A DNA stretch of 64,000 nt, from NCBI GenBank assembly GCA_902565895.1, contig CACFGV010000003.1, positions 1-64,000 of the forward strand, given 5' to 3'. Every line of letters starts with the position of its first letter. Position 1 is the first letter of the stretch. The DNA is from K189A clade bacterium (GTDB lineage: Bacteria; Pseudomonadota; Gammaproteobacteria; Pseudomonadales; Azotimanducaceae). The notes beneath the pieces were generated by a model, which saw nothing but the letters and a program-made list of their open reading frames with translations, ran no database searches and was not told the origin of the DNA. The translations under genes and the position numbers were made by a program. Shown here piece by piece: positions 43,577 through 53,226 of this stretch.

Positions 43577-44887
43577 TTAGGTGTCGTTATCCGATGTATT
43601 GTCAGAACTTTTCGCTGAATTTGCAGCAGGATCGGGTTGCAATTGATAAACCTCGCGTAGTTGATCGATGAGGTCTGTCTTGCCATCGGCGCTGGCTGAT
43701 CGGAGTGCAGCAGTCGGAGGATGAATGAGTTTGTTGGTTAAGCTCTTGCTTAACAGCGTCATCGCTGCCTCAGCATCGCCGGTTTTTTCCAACACGCTTA
43801 ATGCTTTTTCGAGTTCAGACATGCGAGTTTGCTCTGCCTGATCGCGTAGTTGGGTCAGTATGGCCTTATCACTCTGGATTCGGCGTTCTCGTTCGTAACG
43901 TTCGCTACCCATGTCGACGATCACCTCAGCACCCCTGGCGGCCTGTTGGCGCTGCTCTATGTTTACTTGCACGATGTTACTTAGATCGTCAATGGTGTAC
44001 AGATAAACGTCAGGTAGTTCAGCAACTTCGCTTTCAATGTCCCTCGGCACGGCGATGTCCACCATAAAAATGGGTTTACGCTTGCGTTTCTTGATGGCCG
44101 CCTCCACCGCGCCTTTACCGAGCACCGGCAAACTGCTGGCGGTAGAACTGATTACAACATCGTAGTTGGCGAGTTCGTTTGCAACGTCGCTCAATTGTAG
44201 GGCTGTAGCGTCGTACTTTGCCGCCAGCAATTGTGCATTGGCTAAGGTTCGATTAGCGATAGCCATGCCAGCGATACCCTTCGCTTTAAGGTGTTCAGCG
44301 ACCAGGCTAATTGTGTCGCCTGCTCCCAACAACAGCGCGCGCTTGGTTTTTAAATCGGCAAAAATTTGAGTCGCCAAAGAGACCGCGGCATAGGCGACGG
44401 ATATTGGATTGCGGCCAACATCCGTTTGACTGCGAATGTCCTTGGCGGTGCGTATGGTCATACGTGACAGTAGATCCAACTCCGGACCAAGGGTGCCGGT
44501 TCTGCGCGCCAGATCGTACGCGGCTTTTACCTGTCCCATGATCTGTGGTTCACCAAGCATTTGGGAATCCAAGCCGGCGGCGACGCGAATCATGTGTTTA
44601 GCTGCGTCTTTGTCCCAATGCTGATAGCTCGCACCTTCAAGTTCTGAAACAGCCACTGGTCGTGTGGTACTGAGCCAGTGGCTAAGGTCTTGGGTATTGT
44701 CGTCGCTTAACGAGCAATACAACTCCGTGCGGTTGCAGGTAGACACAATAGCGGCTTCGCGAATGTTGCTCAGATCTTGGGTAAGTTGCCTTAACACAGT
44801 CCCAAGACTTTCTTCTGGAAAGGCAATACGCTCCCGCAGCTCTACTGAAGCTGTGCGATGATTAAGACCGTATGCCACTATGCTCAT
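43577..44887 (-). CDS. hemA: Glutamyl-tRNA reductase
   Basis: HemA reduces glutamyl-tRNA to glutamate-1-semialdehyde, the first committed step of the C5 haem pathway. It has 436 residues (E. coli 418). The catalytic cysteine is C51 in [10 protein letters not shown]. The N-terminal [36 protein letters not shown] and the NADPH-binding [16 protein letters not shown] are typical. The dimerisation domain ends in a short Asp/Ser-rich tail. It is divergent from lolB and heads the hemA-prfA-prmC-moeB run. Confidence 0.96.
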   Translation of the reverse strand: MSIVAYGLNHRTASVELRERIAFPEESLGTVLRQLTQDLSNIREAAIVSTCNRTELYCSLSDDNTQDLSHWLSTTRPVAVSELEGASYQHWDKDAAKHMIRVAAGLDSQMLGEPQIMGQVKAAYDLARRTGTLGPELDLLSRMTIRTAKDIRSQTDVGRNPISVAYAAVSLATQIFADLKTKRALLLGAGDTISLVAEHLKAKGIAGMAIANRTLANAQLLAAKYDATALQLSDVANELANYDVVISSTASSLPVLGKGAVEAAIKKRKRKPIFMVDIAVPRDIESEVAELPDVYLYTIDDLSNIVQVNIEQRQQAARGAEVIVDMGSERYERERRIQSDKAILTQLRDQAEQTRMSELEKALSVLEKTGDAEAAMTLLSKSLTNKLIHPPTAALRSASADGKTDLIDQLREVYQLQPDPAANSAKSSDNTSDNDT

Positions 44888-44926
44888 GAAGCAATGTTCA
44901 AAATTTCGGGCGCCAATAATAGCAGA

Positions 44927-45541
44927 ATGAGCCTTATGCCTTTAGCAACAATTCGTTTAACTCCGCCCAAAATAGACCCATCGCGATGGGCCAGCCTGTG
45001 TGGCTTATGGCTGCTTAGCGGCTGCGCAACCATTGCACCAGGCTCCGCGGTTACAGACTTCGAATTCATTGTTCAGGGGAAGTTACTTCTTACCCTCGCT
45101 GACGAAAAAACCGCCCTGCAGTTTTCCTGGCAACAAAATCAGGATGACTATGTGATTGATGTGTGGGGTGCATTTGGTCAAGGACGAACGCAACTGCGCG
45201 GCACTGGGGAAAAAATGCAGGTTATGAGGGGGCAGAAAGTGATTGTTGCGGGGCCGCCAGAACTAGTGATGCAACAACAGTTGGGTTGGAGCATGCCAGT
45301 GGAGGCGATGCGCTACTGGATACTGGGACAGCCTCAGCCGAATATCCGCTTTGCAGACTACGCCATTGACGAAGCGCAGAGTAGTATACGTTTTCGCCAG
45401 AGTTCTTGGGCAGTGACTGCGGTATTGGTAAATGGCGCGAATACAGCTAGGCAAAATCCACATCCTAAGCAAGTGGAGCTGATTCGTGACGACGTGGCGG
45501 TGCGCGTTAAAGTCAGTAAATACAGCCGCAACACGCGTTAA
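44927..45541 (+). CDS. lolB: Outer-membrane lipoprotein LolB
   Basis: LolB receives lipoproteins from LolA and inserts them into the outer membrane. From ATG at 44927 it has 204 residues; an ATG at 44936 is an alternative. The lipobox LLSGC puts the lipidated cysteine at C33. The unclosed barrel is suggested by FEFIVQGKLLLTLADEKTALQFSW and YVIDVWGAFGQGRTQLRG. It is weakly conserved, as usual, and its identity rests on lipobox, length and the position divergent from hemA. The gene normally next in line, ispE, is missing. Confidence 0.85.
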   Translation: MSLMPLATIRLTPPKIDPSRWASLCGLWLLSGCATIAPGSAVTDFEFIVQGKLLLTLADEKTALQFSWQQNQDDYVIDVWGAFGQGRTQLRGTGEKMQVMRGQKVIVAGPPELVMQQQLGWSMPVEAMRYWILGQPQPNIRFADYAIDEAQSSIRFRQSSWAVTAVLVNGANTARQNPHPKQVELIRDDVAVRVKVSKYSRNTR

Positions 45542-45546
45542 CGCGT

Positions 45547-45575
45547 TTGACACTCACAGGTGTGATCCGGACAAT
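45547..45575 (+). promoter_or_regulatory. tRNA-Gln promoter
   Basis: A perfect TTGACA (45547-45552), a 17-base spacer and GACAAT (45570-45575) are followed by a GC-rich discriminator (ACGCGCTCGC). It starts just 6 bases after the lolB stop and 85 bases before the tRNA end of the -10. The tRNA-Met promoter at 58989 has the same two hexamers and spacing. Confidence 0.75.
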
Positions 45576-45659
45576 ACGCGCTCGCTGGAGACAGTAGGCT
45601 CGAGCATTGGGGTAAATAGCCTCGAAACGTGGGCAGACAAATACACGTTCACCAGAAAT

Positions 45660-45734
45660 TGGGGTGTCGCCAAGCGGTAAGGCACCGGGTTTTGATCCCG
45701 GCATGCGCAGGTTCGAATCCTGCCACCCCAGCCA
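45660..45734 (+). tRNA. tRNA-Gln (anticodon TTG)
   Basis: A 75-base cloverleaf, TGGGGTGTCGCCAAGCGGTA at the 5' end, is nearly identical to E. coli glutamine tRNA. Anticodon stem CCGGG/CCCGG holds TTTTGAT with anticodon TTG. The T arm is GCAGG-TTCGAAT-CCTGC. The acceptor ends CCCCA-G-CCA with CCA encoded. It lies between lolB and prs, a common gammaproteobacterial position. Confidence 0.97.
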
Positions 45735-45776
45735 TTTTCTACGCGACCATCGAAGCAATGGAATGAGGGGCAAGCG

Positions 45777-46721
45777 TTGGCCAATTTGATGCTATTTTCG
45801 GGTGGATCTAACCCTGATCTTGCAAAACGTGTGGCCGCGGAATTACACGTTGAGCTTGGCCATGCGGATGTGGGCCGGTTCAGTGACGGTGAGGTCACTG
45901 TGGAGGTCCACGAAAACGTTCGCGGCAAAGATGTTTTCCTGCTGCAGTCCACGAGCGCACCGACCAACGACAGCGTCATGGAATTGCTAATTATGGCGGA
46001 TGCGCTGCATCGTGCCTCGGCGCAACGGGTCACTGCTGTGATTCCCTACTATGGCTACGCGCGGCAAGACCGTCGCCCGCGTTCGGCGCGTGTTGCAATC
46101 AGCGCCAAAGTGGTCGCAGATATGATCAGCTCGGTAGGAATCGACCGCATACTGACCGTAGATCTGCATGCGGATCAAATTCAGGGCTTCTTTAACATCC
46201 CTGTGGATAACATTTACGGATCACCGGTGCTGGTTGATCACATATTGGCGCAGAATTACCAAAACCCGATCGTGGTATCACCTGATGTTGGTGGTGTCGT
46301 TCGAGCAAGAGCAATTGCCAAACAGATCGATGATCTAGACTTGGCGATTATCGACAAACGTCGACCCCGAGCGAACGAAACCAAGGTGATGAACATCATC
46401 GGTGATATCAGGGGTAAGACTTGCATCATGGTTGACGACATCGTCGACACCGCAGGCACCCTATGCACGGCTGCTTCGGCATTGAAAGAAGAGGGTGCTG
46501 CGGCGGTCGTTTGTTACATTACTCATGCTGTGTTGTCCGGAGCGGCAATCGAGCGTATTGAAAATTCAGAATTGGATGCCATGTTGGTGACCGACACTAT
46601 TGCACTCTCTGACCAGGCGAAAGCGTGCAGCAAAATAACCCAACTTAGCCTGGATCGCTTACTGGCAGAATCGATCCGCCGGGTAAGCAACGAAGAATCG
46701 ATCAGCGCTATGTTTCGCTAG
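45777..46721 (+). CDS. prs: Ribose-phosphate pyrophosphokinase
   Basis: Prs makes PRPP from ribose-5-phosphate and ATP for nucleotide, histidine, tryptophan and NAD synthesis. It has 314 residues (E. coli 315). The start is TTG at 45777, with GAGGGG 6 bases upstream. Motifs are [29 protein letters not shown]-like ([16 protein letters not shown]), [12 protein letters not shown] and the PRPP loop [11 protein letters not shown]. It ends with [13 protein letters not shown]. Confidence 0.97.
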   Translation: MANLMLFSGGSNPDLAKRVAAELHVELGHADVGRFSDGEVTVEVHENVRGKDVFLLQSTSAPTNDSVMELLIMADALHRASAQRVTAVIPYYGYARQDRRPRSARVAISAKVVADMISSVGIDRILTVDLHADQIQGFFNIPVDNIYGSPVLVDHILAQNYQNPIVVSPDVGGVVRARAIAKQIDDLDLAIIDKRRPRANETKVMNIIGDIRGKTCIMVDDIVDTAGTLCTAASALKEEGAAAVVCYITHAVLSGAAIERIENSELDAMLVTDTIALSDQAKACSKITQLSLDRLLAESIRRVSNEESISAMFR

Positions 46722-46739
46722 CGTTGAAAGGTGAAAGGC

Positions 46740-46764
46740 TGGCGAACTGGTCGCAAGTTCGCCA
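46740..46764 (+). promoter_or_regulatory. Nine-base hairpin between prs and rplY
   Basis: TGGCGAACT pairs perfectly with AGTTCGCCA across a 7-base loop, 27 bases before the rplY start. No T tract follows. It may protect the prs 3' end or modulate rplY translation; both are guesses. Confidence 0.35.
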
Positions 46765-46791
46765 AATTAAAATCTAAATTGGAGACAGCAC

Positions 46792-47463
46792 ATGTCAGAC
46801 ACAATCACGCTGACCGCTACTGTCCGAACAGACGTGGGGAAAGGAGCGAGCCGCCGCCTACGTCGTTTGGAAGATAAGGTACCTGCCATTATTTATGGTG
46901 GAGAAGCCGAACCACAAAAATTGACCCTGTCAGGCAATGACATTCTCAAAGCGTCGCAGTCCGAGGCGTTTTATTCGCAAATTCTCGACGTCTCTGTAGA
47001 TGGCCAAATTCAACCTGCGGTTATTAGAGACCTGCAACGCAATCCAGCCAATGGTCGCGTTCAGCATATTGATTTTCAACGCGTCAGTGCCGACAAAGAA
47101 ATCAACGTTAACGTGCCATTACACTTCATCAACGAAGCCGCTTGTGTGGGTGTGAAGATGTCTGGGGGCACTCTCACTCATAACCTAACAGAGGTAGAGA
47201 TCACCTGTTTACCCGCAAACCTGCCCGAGTTCATCGAAGTAGATATGCTCGAGGTTGAAGCTGGAACTTCAGTGCACCTCAGTGATCTTGTACTGCCTGA
47301 GGGTGTCACGGTCGTGGCGCTCACGTTCGGTGAGGACCGCGATATTCCAGTGGCCAGCGTGACTGCTCGTCGTGGCGCCAGTGAAGACGTTGCTGATAAT
47401 GCAGAGGCTGCGGCTGAGGAAGGCGAAGCACAGGCCGCAGATGATGAAGGCGGCGAAGACTAG
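46792..47463 (+). CDS. rplY: 50S ribosomal protein L25/general stress protein Ctc
   Basis: This protein binds 5S rRNA. It has 223 residues, the long Ctc/TL5 form with a second beta domain, unlike the 94-residue E. coli L25. The N-terminal domain shows RTDVGKGASRRLRRLEDKVPAIIYGG and the middle part shows VQHIDFQRVSADKEINVNVPLHF-like sequence. A Glu/Ala-rich tail (EEGEAQAADDEGGED) follows. GGAGAC precedes the ATG. Confidence 0.94.
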   Translation: MSDTITLTATVRTDVGKGASRRLRRLEDKVPAIIYGGEAEPQKLTLSGNDILKASQSEAFYSQILDVSVDGQIQPAVIRDLQRNPANGRVQHIDFQRVSADKEINVNVPLHFINEAACVGVKMSGGTLTHNLTEVEITCLPANLPEFIEVDMLEVEAGTSVHLSDLVLPEGVTVVALTFGEDRDIPVASVTARRGASEDVADNAEAAAEEGEAQAADDEGGED

Positions 47464-47513
47464 AGAGTCATCCGCTAGGACTGATTGTCTTCAGCCACCG
47501 TCGGCATAAAGCG

Positions 47514-48149
47514 TTGAGTGGGTTAAAATTGATTGTTGGCCTAGGCAATCCTGGGCCGGCATACGCCGACACCCGCCATAATGTCGGCGCGGTCTGGGTG
47601 CGAGAACTGGCCCGCCGCTATTTAATCAGTCTTGGTGTTGACACTAAATTTAAAGGCGAAATCGGTCGCGGGCTCATTGGCGGTACTGATGTACGCTTGC
47701 TGTTACCCAGCACATTCATGAATAACAGCGGCGAATCAGTAGGCGCAGTAAGCCGATTCTTTAAACTTGAACCCCAAGAGATCCTTGTTGCTTACGACGA
47801 AGTGGCCTTCGAGCCGGGTGTTGTAAAGTTAAAGCAAGGCGGCGGCAGCAACGGCCATAACGGGGTTAAAAGCGTGATTGCAGGACTTGGTAATCGTGAC
47901 GAGTTCGTCAGGTTGCGCATTGGCGTAGGCCATCCAGGTTCCAAGGCCCAGGTTATTCCCTACTTGACCAAGCAGACGCCTCGGCAAAGTGAGCGCGAAC
48001 AAATCGCAGCAGCTGGTGATTTTTCTGACGCCCTAATTGCTGACATGATGCGCGGCGAGTGGCAATTGGCGATGACTACTTTGCACGCGCCCGAGACAGA
48101 ACCGGCTAAAGCGCCAGAAAAAGCAAAACCAAACCCTGGAGAAACTTAA
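47514..48149 (+). CDS. pth: Peptidyl-tRNA hydrolase
   Basis: Pth frees tRNA from peptidyl-tRNA that has dropped off the ribosome. It has 211 residues from a TTG at 47514; no better start exists before the conserved [20 protein letters not shown]. Catalytic H22 and N12 are in that motif. Further conserved pieces are [36 protein letters not shown] and [11 protein letters not shown] Lys/Pro/Ala-rich tail extends the C-terminus. Its stop shares one base with the ychF start. Confidence 0.94.
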   Translation: MSGLKLIVGLGNPGPAYADTRHNVGAVWVRELARRYLISLGVDTKFKGEIGRGLIGGTDVRLLLPSTFMNNSGESVGAVSRFFKLEPQEILVAYDEVAFEPGVVKLKQGGGSNGHNGVKSVIAGLGNRDEFVRLRIGVGHPGSKAQVIPYLTKQTPRQSEREQIAAAGDFSDALIADMMRGEWQLAMTTLHAPETEPAKAPEKAKPNPGET

Positions 48150-49240
48150 TGGGATTCAACTGCGGTATTGTAGGAATGCCTAATGTGGGTAAGTCGACAT
48201 TGTTCAATGCGCTGACCCGGGCGGGCATTGATGCTGAGAACTTTCCGTTTTGTACTATCGACCCGAACACTGGTGTAGTTCCTGTACCTGATCCGCGACT
48301 GAATCAATTGGCAGACCTAGTGTCGCCGCAAAAGGTCATTCCAACCTCTATGGAATTTGTAGACATCGCCGGTTTGGTTGCTGGTGCGTCTAAGGGTGAA
48401 GGTTTGGGTAATCAATTTCTTGCCCACGTGCGTGAAACCCATGCCATTGCCCACGTGGTGAGATGTTTTGAAGATGAAAATGTCGTACACGTATCAGGTC
48501 GTGTGTCCCCGGCGGATGACATCGAAGTCATTAATACTGAACTGGCTTTAGCCGATTTGGACACGTTAGAAAAAGTCTATGAACGTAATCGTCGGGTCGC
48601 GTCTTCCGGAGACAAAGAGGCGCGCAGCATGATGGCGGTGTTAGAAAAGGTTCGGGTCGCCCTGGAAGAGGGTGATCCGGTGCGCTCCATAGAATTGAGT
48701 GATGACGAAAAACTCATGCTTCGCGAATTTCACTTTATAACCGCCAAACCAGTGCTGTATATCGCCAATGTTGCCGAGGACGGCTTAGAGAACAATCCGC
48801 TGGTAACGATTGTTGAAGATATTGCCCAGGCGGAAGGTGCTGAGGTGGTGGTAGTGAGCAATAAAATTGAATCCGAAGTAGCAGAACTAGAAGACGAAGA
48901 ACGCATTGAGTTCTTGCAGGCGTTAAATCTGAGCGAACCGGGTCTGCATCGCGTCATCCGCGCAGGCTACAAACTACTAGGACTGCATCAATACTTTACT
49001 GCCGGGCCAAAAGAAGTGCGCGCGTGGACCATTCCAATAGGTGCTAAAGCGCCGGCTGCAGCTGGGGTGATCCATACCGACTTCGAGAAAGGATTTATCC
49101 GTGCTGAAGTGATTGGTTTTGAAGATTACGTGGCGCTAGGTGGCGAACAGCAAGCCAAGGATGCTGGCAAGTGGCGCTTAGAGGGTAAGGAGTACGTGGT
49201 TGCAGATGGCGACGTCGTACACTTTCGCTTCAATGTATAA
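48149..49240 (+). CDS. ychF: Redox-regulated ATPase YchF
   Basis: YchF (OLA1 family) is a ribosome-associated Obg-like P-loop protein that prefers ATP. It has 363 residues, the E. coli length. The P loop is GMPNVGKST (9-17). In place of the G4 motif NKxD it has NVAE, the feature behind its ATP preference. The C-terminal TGS domain contains [27 protein letters not shown]-like sequence and [13 protein letters not shown]. The pth-ychF pairing is standard. Confidence 0.97.
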   Translation: MGFNCGIVGMPNVGKSTLFNALTRAGIDAENFPFCTIDPNTGVVPVPDPRLNQLADLVSPQKVIPTSMEFVDIAGLVAGASKGEGLGNQFLAHVRETHAIAHVVRCFEDENVVHVSGRVSPADDIEVINTELALADLDTLEKVYERNRRVASSGDKEARSMMAVLEKVRVALEEGDPVRSIELSDDEKLMLREFHFITAKPVLYIANVAEDGLENNPLVTIVEDIAQAEGAEVVVVSNKIESEVAELEDEERIEFLQALNLSEPGLHRVIRAGYKLLGLHQYFTAGPKEVRAWTIPIGAKAPAAAGVIHTDFEKGFIRAEVIGFEDYVALGGEQQAKDAGKWRLEGKEYVVADGDVVHFRFNV

Positions 49241-49247
49241 CTAAGCC

Positions 49248-49268
49248 GGGGCTTGTTGGACAAGCCCC
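49248..49268. terminator. Hairpin between convergent ychF and fusA2
   Basis: GGGGCTTG pairs perfectly with CAAGCCCC around a 5-base loop, in the 62 bases between the two convergent stops. No T run follows on either strand, so termination strength is uncertain. Confidence 0.4.
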
Positions 49269-49302
49269 AGACTTAATTCGCTAGATCAAAGGTAATGCCG
49301 AA

Positions 49303-51387
49303 TCAGCTATTAGCCTTTCGTTCTTTCACTTCTTGCACAACCTGATCAGCAACATTGCTTGGACACGGTGCGTAGTGCGAGAACTCCATAGAGAACTGAC
49401 CACGTCCTGAGGTCATGGTGCGCAAGTCACCGATGTAGCCAAACATTTCTGCCAGTGGGCAATCTGCCTTGACGCGCACACCGGTCACACCGGCTTCTTG
49501 CGACTTGATCATGCCACGGCGACGATTCAAGTCACCGATCACGTCACCAACGTGGTCGTCAGGCGTGAACACATCTACTTTCATCACCGGTTCAAGCAGC
49601 TGCGGCGAAGCCTTAGGCACGGATTGTCGATAAGCTGCTTTAGCGGCCAGTTCGTAAGCGATGGCTGATGAGTCGACAGCGTGGAAGCCGCCGTCCATCA
49701 AAGTCACTTTAACGTCTAACAGTGGGAAGCCGGCCAGGGTGCCTTCTTCCATAGAGACACCAAATGCTTTTTCGATGGCAGGCCAGAATTCACGAGGAAC
49801 GTTACCGCCAGTCACCTTAGACTCGAACTCATAACCGCTGCCGACCTCGCCAGGCTCGATGACGTAATCGATCTTAGCGAATTGGCCAGAACCACCAGTT
49901 TGTTTTTTGTGGGTGTAGGTGTCTTCAACGGTTTGCGTGATGGTTTCACGATAAGCCACCTGCGGCTTACCCACATCAACTTCCACGCCGTGGGTGCGCT
50001 TCAAGATATCGACCTTGATATCTAAATGCAGTTCGCCCATGCCTTTCATGATGGTTTCGCCAGACTCCTCGTCGGTTTCGACGTAAAAAGAGGGGTCCTC
50101 TTGGATCATCTTAGACAGAGCGATACCCATCTTCTCGGCGCCCGCCTTATCCCGTGGCGCTACGGCGATAGAGATCACTGGGTCTGGGAAGACCATGGGC
50201 TCTAAGGTTGCAGGGTTGTTTGGGTCACAGAGAGTATGGCCGGTTTGGGTGTTCTTCATACCTAGTAACGCTACAATATCTCCTGCTTGGGCAACTTCCA
50301 GCTCTTCTCTCGAATCGGCGTGCATTTCTACGATGCGACCAATACGCTCTGTTTTACCGGTAAAGGTATTCAAAACGTTATCGCCTTTCTGGATTTTGCC
50401 AGAATAGATTCGGGTAAAGGTCAGGGCGCCATAGCGGTCGTCCATGATCTTGAACGCCAACGCGCGCAGTGGGCCAGCGGGGTCGACGATCGCACGTTCA
50501 CCCGTTTCGTTACCTTCCAGATCGACTTCCGGTTGCGCCTCGACTTCGGTCGGATTGGGCAAATAGTCGACCACAGCATTCAATACAATCTGAATGCCTT
50601 TGTTCTTGAACGCCGAGCCGCAGAATGTGGGGAAGAAGGCCAGTTCGCGCGTGCCTTTGCGGATGCAGCGCTTTATGTCGTCTATCGCCGGCTCCTCGCC
50701 CTCCAGGTAGGCTTCCATTAAGTCGTCGTCCTGCTCCAGCGCTGTCTCAATCAGGGCTTCACGATACTCAGCCGCTTGGTCCTGAAGGTCCTCAGGTATG
50801 TCTATAATCTCGTAGGCTTCCGGGTCGCCGGAATCGTCCCAGACCCAAGCGTTTTGATTAAGCAAATCAACAACACCTTTAAAATCGTCCTCTTCGCCGA
50901 TGGGGAGGGTCATGACCAGCGGGTTAGCACCCAGCACATCTTTAACCTGGTCCACCACGCGGTAGAAGTTCGCACCTAAGCGGTCAAGCTTGTTAACAAA
51001 GATTAACCGTGCAACTTCAGATTCGTTTGCGTATCGCCAGTTGGTCTCAGATTGAGGTTCAACGCCGCCAGAGCCGCAGAACACGCCAACACCGCCATCC
51101 AGAACCTTCAGCGAGCGGTATACCTCAATGGTGAAGTCCACGTGCCCAGGCGTATCGATGATGTTCAAGCGGTGGTCATTCCACATGCAGCTTGTAGCCG
51201 CAGACTGAATGGTGATGCCTCGTTCTTGCTCTTGTTCCATGAAGTCCGTAGTCGCGGCACCGTCGTGAACTTCACCGATCTTATGGATCTTGCCTGTCAG
51301 CTTTAAAATTCGCTCTGTTGTTGTGGTTTTGCCAGCATCCACATGGGCGAAAATGCCGATATTGCGATAGCGAGTCAGGTCTTTCAT
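49303..51387 (-). CDS. fusA2: Second elongation factor G
   Basis: This is a full-length EF-G paralogue of 694 residues. GTPase motifs are [23 protein letters not shown] and NKLD. It differs clearly from the str-operon EF-G (for example [36 protein letters not shown]). Its domain IV has [23 protein letters not shown], and it ends [23 protein letters not shown]. In bacteria with two EF-Gs the second copy may specialise in recycling or translocation; which applies here is unknown. It is monocistronic. The 192 bases upstream hold short inverted repeats (TTCGA/TCGAA and GCAGCG/CGCTGC) but no convincing promoter. Confidence 0.93.
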   Translation of the reverse strand: MKDLTRYRNIGIFAHVDAGKTTTTERILKLTGKIHKIGEVHDGAATTDFMEQEQERGITIQSAATSCMWNDHRLNIIDTPGHVDFTIEVYRSLKVLDGGVGVFCGSGGVEPQSETNWRYANESEVARLIFVNKLDRLGANFYRVVDQVKDVLGANPLVMTLPIGEEDDFKGVVDLLNQNAWVWDDSGDPEAYEIIDIPEDLQDQAAEYREALIETALEQDDDLMEAYLEGEEPAIDDIKRCIRKGTRELAFFPTFCGSAFKNKGIQIVLNAVVDYLPNPTEVEAQPEVDLEGNETGERAIVDPAGPLRALAFKIMDDRYGALTFTRIYSGKIQKGDNVLNTFTGKTERIGRIVEMHADSREELEVAQAGDIVALLGMKNTQTGHTLCDPNNPATLEPMVFPDPVISIAVAPRDKAGAEKMGIALSKMIQEDPSFYVETDEESGETIMKGMGELHLDIKVDILKRTHGVEVDVGKPQVAYRETITQTVEDTYTHKKQTGGSGQFAKIDYVIEPGEVGSGYEFESKVTGGNVPREFWPAIEKAFGVSMEEGTLAGFPLLDVKVTLMDGGFHAVDSSAIAYELAAKAAYRQSVPKASPQLLEPVMKVDVFTPDDHVGDVIGDLNRRRGMIKSQEAGVTGVRVKADCPLAEMFGYIGDLRTMTSGRGQFSMEFSHYAPCPSNVADQVVQEVKERKANS

Positions 51388-51579
51388 GTTTTTTCTCTAA
51401 AAGGCTCTTGCAGCGACGCTGCGTTTCTGTAAGTTATTGAATTTTATAGATATTTCGAAAGGCTCGAAATGAAGATGGCGTATCTTACTACCGAACCTGC
51501 GAAACCTCACGCGAAAAATTAGTAGCTCTCTTCCGCAGTTCCAGCCATGAGCCAAGGAACCGGCAGGAAGCGGTGAGGT

Positions 51580-52365
51580 CTATATATTCAAGTCGGCGAA
51601 CACAGGTGCGTGATCCGAAGCGGTCAAATCTTCGATTTTGCGACGATAATCGCGATCAATAATGACTTCTGTCGTTGCGTCCACCAGAGGCTGGGTCGCC
51701 AGTAGAAAATCAATACGCAAGCCGTGCTTGCGATGGAACGCACCGCCTCGATAGTCCCACCAAGAAAACTCTTGACGGTCTGGATAGCGATTACGAAACA
51801 AGTCCGTCAGCCCGAGATCAACGAAGTCTTGAAGGTGCTGCCGCTCCTCTTTGGTATAAAAAATCGTGCCTTCGCCTTGTTCACCGCGCCAACCGTCTAT
51901 AGCCTCAGGGACGATATTAAAGTCGCCGCAAATAAGATGTTTTGCCACCGCATTTTGTTGCCAGTAGGCATTAAGGCTCTTATACCATTCGAGTTTGCGC
52001 CCGAAGTCGGCGTGCTCAAGAGTTTTGCCGTTGGGGCAATACACGGTGGTGAAATCAAAAACAGTGCCTTTGGGTGTGGTGACTTCTGCGGTGATCAAGC
52101 GCGCGCCAAAGTCCTCCTGATCCTGCAAGCCTTGTTGTTTCAAAGTCATTGGGTGTTTGGCAAGGATCGCCACGCCGTTCCAACTCTTCTGTCCGTGCAC
52201 CAAGGCCTGGTAGCCTAGCGCCTCAAAGTGCTCGTGAGGGAATACGTCGTCAGGCGTTTTCAGCTCTTGTAGGCCTACTATATCGGGTTGTCGGTCCTGC
52301 AACCAAAGGTCAATGTAGTCAAGGCGAGCGCGTAGCCCGTTCACATTCCAGGTGGCCAATCGCAT
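51580..52365 (-). CDS. xthA: Exodeoxyribonuclease III
   Basis: XthA is the main AP endonuclease and 3'-repair exonuclease of base excision repair. It has 261 residues (E. coli 268). It begins MRLATWNVNGLRARL. The metal ligand glutamate is in VGLQELK and the catalytic Asp/Asn pair in CGDFNIVP. The final active-site Asp-His are in TASDHAPVFADL, and GLRIDFLLAT is also typical. It lies between fusA2 and the B12 transport genes on the same strand. Confidence 0.95.
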   Translation of the reverse strand: MRLATWNVNGLRARLDYIDLWLQDRQPDIVGLQELKTPDDVFPHEHFEALGYQALVHGQKSWNGVAILAKHPMTLKQQGLQDQEDFGARLITAEVTTPKGTVFDFTTVYCPNGKTLEHADFGRKLEWYKSLNAYWQQNAVAKHLICGDFNIVPEAIDGWRGEQGEGTIFYTKEERQHLQDFVDLGLTDLFRNRYPDRQEFSWWDYRGGAFHRKHGLRIDFLLATQPLVDATTEVIIDRDYRRKIEDLTASDHAPVFADLNI

Positions 52366-52427
52366 GAGATAAATTCCTCAGAAGTTGCGCGAGATAATAA
52401 CCGTCTAAACGTAAAAAAATCATCCGT

Positions 52428-53225
52428 TCAGTCGTCTTTGCAATTCCACAGCGATACATTTAGACCCGTTGCCTCTGGGTTCTTAGGCGGACGTATGTTG
52501 TAGGCCTGTAGGAGGTTTGCAGGCGTAAGCACGTCCAGCGGGTCACCCCAGGCCAAGACCTCGCCCTCATGCAACAGCAGTAGGTTATCGCAATACCGCG
52601 CAGCTAAATCCAGGTCGTGCAACACCGCTATCACGGTACTTTGGTGATCCCGCGCACGTGCGCCCAAAGCTTCAAGGCATCGAATCTGATGAAAAGGATC
52701 CAAGCTATTGATAGGTTCGTCAGCCAGCATGATTGGTGCATTAACTGCAAACATACGCGCTAAGTGGACGCGCATTTGCTCGCCATTAGACAGCGAACGC
52801 ACCGGTCGTTGCGCAAACGGGTCGCATCGGGTGGCTGTCATGGCCGCTTGGACTGCCGACCGATCTGTCTCGTTGGTTGCGTTAAACCAGTTAAATTGGG
52901 GTTGATGAGGGATGCGCCCTAGAGCCACCACTTGCTGTGCGGTTAAGTCCCAGTACACCTCGGGGTTTTGGGGCAAAAAAGCGATATGCTTGGCACGCTC
53001 CAATAGCGACAGGTTTTCTAAGGGGCAAGCGTCAAGTGCGACCTCTCCTGTGTAATGGGTTTGCAATCCGCCAAGAATACTTAACAGCGTCGACTTACCC
53101 GCGCCATTGGCGCCGATAATGCCGGTAACCTTGCCCGGCTCTGGAGCGAGGGAAACATTATGCAGCACCCTATCATTGCCTAGTTCACAGGTTATGTTGC
53201 GAGCAAAGAGTGTTGGCGAGGTCAA
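52428..53225 (-). CDS. btuD: ABC transporter ATP-binding protein, probable vitamin B12 import
   Basis: This is the ATPase of a FecCD-type importer, 265 residues. Walker A is GANGAGKST (38-46). The ABC signature is degenerate, SNGEQ in place of LSGGQ. Walker B is IMLADEPINSLDP, with the H-loop in VIAVLHDLDLAARYCDN. It follows the permease gene with one base between coding regions. Substrate assignment to cobalamin rests on the linked BtuB-like receptor; haem or a siderophore remains possible. Confidence 0.8.
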   Translation of the reverse strand: MTSPTLFARNITCELGNDRVLHNVSLAPEPGKVTGIIGANGAGKSTLLSILGGLQTHYTGEVALDACPLENLSLLERAKHIAFLPQNPEVYWDLTAQQVVALGRIPHQPQFNWFNATNETDRSAVQAAMTATRCDPFAQRPVRSLSNGEQMRVHLARMFAVNAPIMLADEPINSLDPFHQIRCLEALGARARDHQSTVIAVLHDLDLAARYCDNLLLLHEGEVLAWGDPLDVLTPANLLQAYNIRPPKNPEATGLNVSLWNCKDD

Positions 53226-53226
53226 T

